From: Garcia nutans | Lineage: Eukaryota; Streptophyta; Magnoliopsida; Malpighiales; Euphorbiaceae | NCBI GenBank assembly: GCA_947685225.1 | Contig: CANTUV010000024.1 | Location: forward strand, 18,432,001 to 18,496,000 | Direction: 5' to 3' | DNA: 64,000 nucleotides | Shown here: positions 56,980-64,000 of the stretch, piece by piece | Numbering within the stretch: position 1 is the stretch's first letter | How the letters are laid out: every line of letters starts with the position of its first letter | The notes under the pieces: generated by a model | What the model was told of the DNA's origin: nothing | What the model saw: only the letters and a program-made list of their open reading frames with translations | Database searches by the model: none | Made by a program: the position numbers and the translations under genes

Positions 56980-59900
56980 TGTAATACCCTTATACCCTAT
57001 ATACGTACAAAACATATTTCTAGCATATGTAAAATAAGCATATACGGTACAGAAATGTCACAGACGGATTTACTAATTTTTTTTTTACATTTCCAATTTA
57101 AAATTTAAAATTATAAATATATAAAAATTAAATAGAATATAAATATTATTTACTTGTTATAAGAACCCAAAATAAATAATATATATATAAATCTCTAGAA
57201 AAAATTTGCCAGAGTTTTGTCTGTATTTTGGATATCCCAAAATTTAGCAATTACTCAACCTGCAAAAAGAAAACACTCCCAATAATTTCCAATCACCCTC
57301 TTAACCATACTTCTCAATTTCACCAATTTTCTCAAACATTTATACATATAGATATATATAATTTAAAACACACTTACTCTCCCATTTCAAATACATTGAC
57401 CCAAACATTCTTTATAATATACAATACGTAAAATTCAAAACATAATATATTATGCATAAAACTCAAAATGTACAATAACATAAAAATATATACATGTTGC
57501 TGGCGGTGTTTCTAATCTCGATAGCAACTCTACAAGCTCAACTACAAGTCTAGACCCGACCTGGTTTAGAAGAACTCTCTGGCTCAACTGGGTCTACCCT
57601 GTCACCTGCGCGATGGAAACAATCGCGCTAAGCCGAAGCCTAGTGGTACAAACTTTGATAATAACAATATAACTCAATGCAATACCAAATGCACAATGCA
57701 TATAGATGTCACATCAATCCACTTTCTTATATTTTTCAAATAATTCATAAACACAACTCATAACATTATATTACTCAATTTTATCATAATTCATAATTCA
57801 CAGTAAAACAAAGACAAGCATGGGCCCAAAAGGGATCTAATATGCTATTCAAATTTCAGAGTTATTGCTTTGGTCTATAATGACACCATGTGTCTAGCCC
57901 CGTAGGCAATATATATATATATATATCCATGGATAATGTAACAGCCCCTGTCTCTTGGACCTTAACCCGGCTAGACCCTTAGGCCCCAGTATCTTGGTCC
58001 TCAACCCGGCTAGACTGTTACAGTTTTTGAGGCTTACGACCCAGTCTTTTCACCCCAAAAACATCATATTTATCAGCTGGCTTGGCTTATGACCCATTCT
58101 TTTTACTATTCCAGCATGTAGCCCGTAGGCAATCATAGGCATGCCACCAAATCCAGAACTCTGAAAATTGAATAACATACTAGGCACACAATTTATTCAT
58201 ATTTTTTATTATTAATCTCTTTCTCATTTTCACATATCCAATCTAGGCACATTACCTTATTTTCACTTTTTTTTTCTCACTTTTCTCATTTTTCACATCT
58301 TTCTCATTTTTCTCACTTTTCTCGCTTTTCTAATTTTTTATCAATATCAATTCATTTCATTATTACACATATCTCATTTTTGCATTCACAACACATTACC
58401 CAATTACTTTGGGTATTTTCACATAATATGCATATTTCACATGTTACACAAATTAGCCATTATCAATGACTTTTCACAATGCATTTAGCACATATATGAC
58501 ATTACAAATGTCATAGCATATTATTCATACACAATCAATGAACCAAGTATCTTAACACATTTTTCAACCAAAATGAGTTAAGCCCAAATGTCATGCAAAT
58601 ATAAAAAATATATTCAAAGTTTGTACATACCTCCACTAGCAACCCAAAGCAAGCTAAAAACATCCTTCAATCCAATCTTTCCAACTTGCCCTTCACCACT
58701 TGGATGAAGCAAATCAACCTCCCTCAATGCCTAAACCAAATGTGATAGCAAATAATCATTTAGTATCACATTTAATGGCATTTCCAACACTAAACCATAA
58801 TTACACATCACTCCTACAAATTTTTAAAAATTTAGTCTTTCCTTACTTCAACATTAGAATTCCATTCTACTACAATTAAATTAGTTTTTTAAGTTTATTT
58901 ATATTATTAAAAACATATTTTAATACATTTAAATCATTTACATTATAAAAATACACTCTTATACACAAAATCTCAAAAATGGCATAACCTTCCCCCATTG
59001 AAGGTTTTCCATTCCAACACAATCCATTACTCATTCCAAGCTTATATTCATCACTTTTAACACTAAACAACATGCTTAAACAAATAAAATCACACAATTC
59101 AACCACTTTGGAAAATCACTTTTCCAAAACCCTAAATCTCCACTTCCATTCTCAAACTCCAACCCAACACCAGCAAATCCAATATTTGACTTTAAAATAC
59201 TTGTTTATGAATCAAAACAACTCATTTGGAATTAATTTGCACAATTAAAATTCATGTTTTCAAAACCCCAAAAATCCATAACCCTAAATTCTCTCTCTTC
59301 ACCATTCTTTAACCAAACTCCATCATCTCTTCAATCTAACCTTAGAATCATTGTTAACTACCCAAAATAACATCATACACACCAATTCCAATAATTATAA
59401 CATACTACATAAAAATTCAAATTCTCACATAATCTAAATTTCCAAGGAATTCAAAGAAAAGAGATGGAACTTACTAATTTTGGTGGAAATCACCAAAAAT
59501 CCACTTGAAACTTGTTAATTCCTTCAATTTATGGAGTATGGAAGAAGCAAAATCCTTGGTCTTCAAACATCCATGGAAGCCACATTCTTGAGAAGAAGAA
59601 GAAGAAGATTTTTAGTATTCTTTCCTTTTCATCTTTTTTTTAACCACATATATATATTAAAATAATTTAATATTTAATTATTTTTTTAATAAATTAAAAG
59701 TCCTAATTTCCCTCTGCCATTCAAAATTAATTTGTTTTTGAATTATTTTATTAATTTTGAATTTATAAGATTTAATTACCAAAATACCCTTTTTCTTTTA
59801 AAAAGTGTTGACTTTTATATATCTTATGTATATTTTGCATATATATATCATATATATATTCTACTTTTTCATTTAAAATCCCTTCATTTTTCATTTAAAA

Positions 59901-59989
59901 CTATTAATTTAATTTATCCTTTTAAATTATAATTTATTTTATCAAATTTTCCAAAAATTAGAAATTTTAAAAAAAATTTGGATGTTACA
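56980..59989 (-). repeat. Solo LTR of Tek-A type, 3010 bp
   Basis: Runs TGTAATACCCTTATACCC to TTTGGATGTTACA and aligns throughout with Tek-A 5552-8529. No internal region adjoins either side, so it is a solo LTR left by LTR-LTR recombination. Confidence 0.9.
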
Positions 59990-61528
59990 AGTACAAACTT
60001 TGAATATATATTGGTTATGTTTGCACGACATTTGGGCTTAACACATTTTGGTTGAAAAATGTGTTAAGCTACTTGATACATTGGTTATGTATGTATAATG
60101 TACTATGACATTTGTAATGTCATATATGTGTTAAATGCATTGTGAAAAGTCATTGATAATGGCTAAATTATGTGAAATGTGAAATATGTATATTATGTGA
60201 AAATACCCAAAGTAATTGGATAATGTGTTGTGAATGCAAAAATGAGATATGTGGTATAATGAAATAAATTGATATTGATGAAAAAATGAGAAAAGTGAGA
60301 AAAGTGAGAAAAATGAGAAAGATGTGAAAAATGAGAAAAGTGAGAAAAAAAATGTGAAAATAAGGCAATGTGCCTAGATTGAATATGTGAAAATGAGAAA
60401 GAGATTGATAATGAGAAATATGAATAAATTGTTTGTCTAGTATGTTATTCAATTTTCAGAGTTCTATATTTGGCGGCATACTTATGATTGCCTATGGGCT
60501 AGACACTGGGTGTCATTGTGAAAATATTTTTGAGGTGAAAAGACCAGGTCGTAAGCCTCAAAAATAAATATTTAAAGCTAGGATGAGTGAAAAGACTGGG
60601 TCGTAAGCTCATGCCTAGTTGGAATATTCCATTGATATATTGCCTACGGGGCTAGACATATGGTGTCATTATAGACCAAAACAGTAACTGGAATTTGAAT
60701 AGCATATTAGTTGTCTTTGGGCCCATGTTTGTGTTTATTTATATGCGAATTGTGGATTGTGAAATAATTGAATAGTATGAAAAAAATGGAATGATGTGAT
60801 TTTCATAAGCATTTTGCATTGGCATTACTTACATTTTTATTATTATCAAAGTTTGTACCACTAGGCTTCGGCTTAGCACGATTGTAATTCGTCGCGCAGG
60901 TGACATGGACGTTTTGGTAGAGCCAGAGAGTTCTACTAGACCTGGTCTGGTCTAGGTTTGTAGTTTTTGAGCTTGAAAAGTTTTTCAGTACATCAAGATC
61001 AGAGCCAGTTACCAGCATGTAGATATTTGATATTACAGTATATTTTTATATTATATATGCTATGATATGTTTTTGAAGTATATAATGTAAATTGTAAAGA
61101 ATGTTTTGAATAATTTAGTTAGGATGGGATCTTGTATGTGTTGTTAATATATATACCTATATATAAGTATTTTGAGAAAATATGGAGAAATTGAGAAGTA
61201 TTGGTGAAATGGTGAATCGATTTTATTGGGAGTGTTTATTTTATGTAGGTTGTGTTTTGCTGAATTTTGGGAAGGTCCAAATTACAGACAAAACTCTGGC
61301 AAAATTTTTCTCAGAGATTTTCATATAAATCGTTTATTTTGGGTTCCTATAAAGAGCAAAGAATATTTATATACTATTTCATTTTATATATTTAGTATTT
61401 GAAATTCTAAATTTGAAATGTGAAAAAATAATTATTAAACCAGTCGGTGACATTTTTGTACCGTATATGCATATTTTATATATGCTAGAAATATGTATTG
61501 TACGTATATAGGGTATAAGGGTGTTACA
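59990..61528 (+). repeat. Tek-G LTR, part 2
   Basis: Continues the plus-strand LTR after the inserted solo LTR: GTACCACTAGGCTTCGGCTT (60856), CGCGCAGGTGACATGG (60893), ACAGACAAAACTCTGG (61283) and terminus AAGGGTGTTACA at 61528. With part 1 it is a solo LTR of about 3 kb. Confidence 0.87.
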
Positions 61529-62491
61529 TGACATACCCAGTGACATGGGCGTGTCACTGGCTGTGTCACTAATGTTGAAAAATAGCATTGTTGACATGCC
61601 CAGTGACATAGGTGTGTCATTGGCCATGTTAGGCAAAAATTCTGCATTTTGCACACTTAACCATTTAAACTCAACATATCCAAAATCTATGATAAAAATA
61701 AATCAAAACTAATTTTTTTTGACATAAAAAGAGTCAATATCAAATACTTTAGTCAAACATTAATTAATCAATCTATAACCATCACTCATGGCTAAAAACA
61801 ACATCAGACCATTCATTTCTTTTAATGAATGAATTAAGGATCATACTCACCACATATGAGTTTTTTTAATTCATTTTTCACTAATCAATCCATTTAATCA
61901 ATACTTTCAGGAAATAATTCATTATAAATGACTTAATCAATCAATTCAAATATTAAAACCCATAAAATTCAAATATTTGCAAATTAAATACATAAGCACA
62001 TACCTCTTTCAAAATCCCTCTTTTTCTCTCTTTTTCCTCTTTTTCTTTGATCACTTGTTGATAATCTCACCTTTTCTAGCTTATTCTTTTAAAAACCCAT
62101 AACTAGATGTGATTTCCTTTTAAATTTTGGCTTAAAATTTTGAAATGAAGAAGAAAGGAGAAGTTTTTGTGGTGCTGGTGATGATAGGGTGTGGAAGATG
62201 GGAGAAGAAGACTGTACACACAAACACACATGTCCACATATATATATATAATAAGTTCAATCTAGTGTGGCCAATCTCATTTTAACTACGGTGCACCTTC
62301 ACTCTTAACCTTTAATTCTAATTCAATTTTTAGTCTTGTAAAATCATAAAAATAATTTCTTTAGTAAATTTTGAGATATTCTATTTATTATTCTCTACTT
62401 ATAGCATTTATCCACATTACTTTTATCACTATACACTATCAATTATCAATAGTAGTTAAAAAGTTTCATGTTTAAAATCTTGAACATTATA
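61529..62491 (-). repeat. Tek-E right LTR, part 2 (U3 end)
   Basis: Begins inside the hairpin repeats (units at 61529 and 61592), then matches 46040-46249 and continues beyond it to a degraded terminus GAACATTATA, where T4 resumes. Confidence 0.8.
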
Positions 62492-64000
62492 GGGGGCCCC
62501 AGCAGGATAGTCTGAGATACACTCATTTCAAACTATGATTCAGCACTTCATTTGGTAGCTTCTCCATAATTATTTATTTTTTCCAGTATGTCCTTCGAGA
62601 TTCAATGGTGCAACATATTTCCCTCAACATGAAGGTTTTTGCAACAAGAAAACAAAATTTTTTTTTTAATTTTTTTAATCTTGAATTTTTAATTTTGAAA
62701 TCAAATATTGGCTTTGCCAAATCAGTGTCAATTTACCTCAAGACTCAACTTTTCCAAATTAACATATCCATTACATCATAACCCTAGTTACATACTAAAC
62801 TTGGGAATTATTTTCATTTGAGTAAGAACTGTTGCACTTCAAATAGGCACATATATATTACTTGGTCAAAGGTCTCATTGAGTTTAAATATTGTCTATCT
62901 CATATGCATGCTTATCCAATCTATCTTCACTAATAGACTCTACCTATCAAGAGAGATCAATTAATTTTTAATAGGCTAGAAATGGGGTCTATAAGGGACA
63001 TAGGTTTAATGAAGGTCATTTGTAAATTTGAGCCAATGTGACACTATGGACAAACCTTCACACTACAAACTTCTTGTTGGAACCTTAGACTGTTGGGAGC
63101 ATGAAAGATAGAGCTTTGAATATTCTTCCATCTTCTTGGCATTAATCTAGATCTCAATTGGAATAGTCTTTCCTTTGTAAAAAGTTTGATACCACATTCC
63201 TTTCCTTTTCTTCTTTTCCCTTTATCTTTTCCATTTCTTTTTCTTTGTTTTTCTTTCTTTTAGAATTTTTTCATTTTATCTTTTTCCTCTGTAGGGTTGT
63301 CAAGTGCAGGACTTTTAAGAACTAGATGCCCTTTCTCCAATCTCACTGATTTTGGTAGAATCTCTGGTTGGGTTAAACCAATTCAAGTTGAACTATCCTC
63401 AGAAACTAAGTGGAAGTCTTCTTCCGCTTTAGGTAAAAAAGAACTCAGTTGGCTTTCTGAGCCCCCTTTTTGGCTTTTATTTTCTTTCCCTCTTTTTCTT
63501 TTTTTTTTCTTCTTCTTCTTTTTTTTCTTTTTTTTCTCTTTTTCCTCTCTTTTTTCTTTCTTTTTTTTCACTTTTTTTTCTCTTTTTTTTCTTTTCTTTC
63601 TTTAGGTTCTCACTCTATAAGAGTTGTCTTGTTTATACCAACTTATATTTCTGATAATGGGTGAGTGAAGTGGCATAAATATGCTTCAATCCTGACTTTA
63701 TCTTAATAAGTCTATGATATTAGGTCTAATTCAGGTGTCCTTCAGCTATCATCATAGACTTGACTATATATTCTTATTTTGATCTTCTTTCCCTTTTATT
63801 CTTTAGTGATCATAAGACTTATCAAAAGTGTAACAATAGCTCAGAGTAGGTCATTGGGTTTGCAAGCCAATGAAAAGTAAGCTAAAATTTGATGAAGGCT
63901 CAAAAGGACAAACTAGGGATTGATATTAATAGGGTGGATAATAGTTGTTGGCCAATCAAACAATGCCTAGATTATCTCTCCCTTAAATAAGCAGAGTTTA
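62492..64000 (-). mobile_element. T4: Tat-like element, internal region, part 2, runs off the window
   Basis: Homologous to T3 32920-34430 from CATTTCAAACTATGATTCAG to CTCTCCCTTAAATAAGCAGA. Contains a long pyrimidine tract (63470-63605). Its gag would lie beyond 64000. Frames across the pyrimidine tract are low-complexity artefacts. Confidence 0.82.
63470..63605. repeat. Polypyrimidine tract
   Basis: Almost pure T and C on the plus strand, as at 33585-33960 in T3 and as purines at 25085-25150 in T2. A conserved low-complexity part of the Tat 3' region. Confidence 0.9.

Noticed and set aside
63297..63664. Phe/Ser-rich open frames that look like membrane segments
   Set aside because: Produced by the polypyrimidine tract of the Tat 3' region.

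Overview
This window is intergenic heterochromatin of a flowering plant, most likely a dicot. I see no host gene, tRNA, rRNA or CRISPR array. Nearly every base belongs to LTR retrotransposons of two Ty3/gypsy lineages that have inserted into one another. The organism is inferred from element families alone (a Tekay/Del-type chromovirus with an initiator-tRNA-Met primer site, and a Tat/Ogre-like group with a TGGCGACTCC-type primer site) and from AT-rich, TE-dense sequence. I cannot name a genus.

Tekay-type elements have LTRs of 2.5-3.0 kb that run TGTAACAYCC...GGGTGTTACA. Tek-A (1-8529, minus) and Tek-F (46984-54754, minus) keep decayed but readable gag-pol: zinc knuckle, protease, RT, RNase H, integrase and C-terminal chromodomain. 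Tek-B (8530-11196, plus), Tek-D (12290-13976), Tek-L (14415-15424 plus 39908-40814), Tek-E (44352-46249 plus 54755-55167 and 61529-62491), Tek-G (55168-56735 plus 59990-61528) and a solo LTR (56980-59989) are LTRs or fragments.

Tat-like elements (T1-T6) have LTRs of about 1.8-2.2 kb running TGTAGACCCTTAATTTT...CCCCGCTCACA, and a PPT of the form AAGTAGGGGGCAAAC. T3 (29213-39524, minus) is complete, with two LTRs, PBS, PPT and a perfect 5-bp target duplication GTGTC. It encodes only a Gag, so it is a non-autonomous TR-GAG-like element. T1 (minus) and T2 (plus) are joined head to head through their 5' leaders at 22250/22251. T4 (40815-44351 and 62492-64000, minus) runs off the window. T5 and T6 are LTR fragments.

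Nesting order: T3 sits inside the T2 LTR; the T1/T2 composite (15425-39907) sits inside Tek-L; T4 sits next in Tek-L; Tek-E sits inside T4; T6, Tek-F and Tek-G sit inside Tek-E LTRs; the solo LTR sits inside Tek-G. A microhomology deletion (TATGGA, 46984-46989) fused T6 to Tek-F.

The most interesting signals are non-coding. The Tat-like LTRs carry, at the same place just upstream of a TATA box, palindrome arrays whose sequence differs completely between subfamilies. Tat 3' untranslated regions carry arrays newly amplified from segments that are single-copy in relatives. Tekay-type LTRs share an exon/intron-like layout, and two of them have a hairpin-forming minisatellite where the first intron would be. 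The Tat U5 contains a 12-bp copy of the primer binding site. A conserved 23-nt stem-loop sits in the Tat leader.
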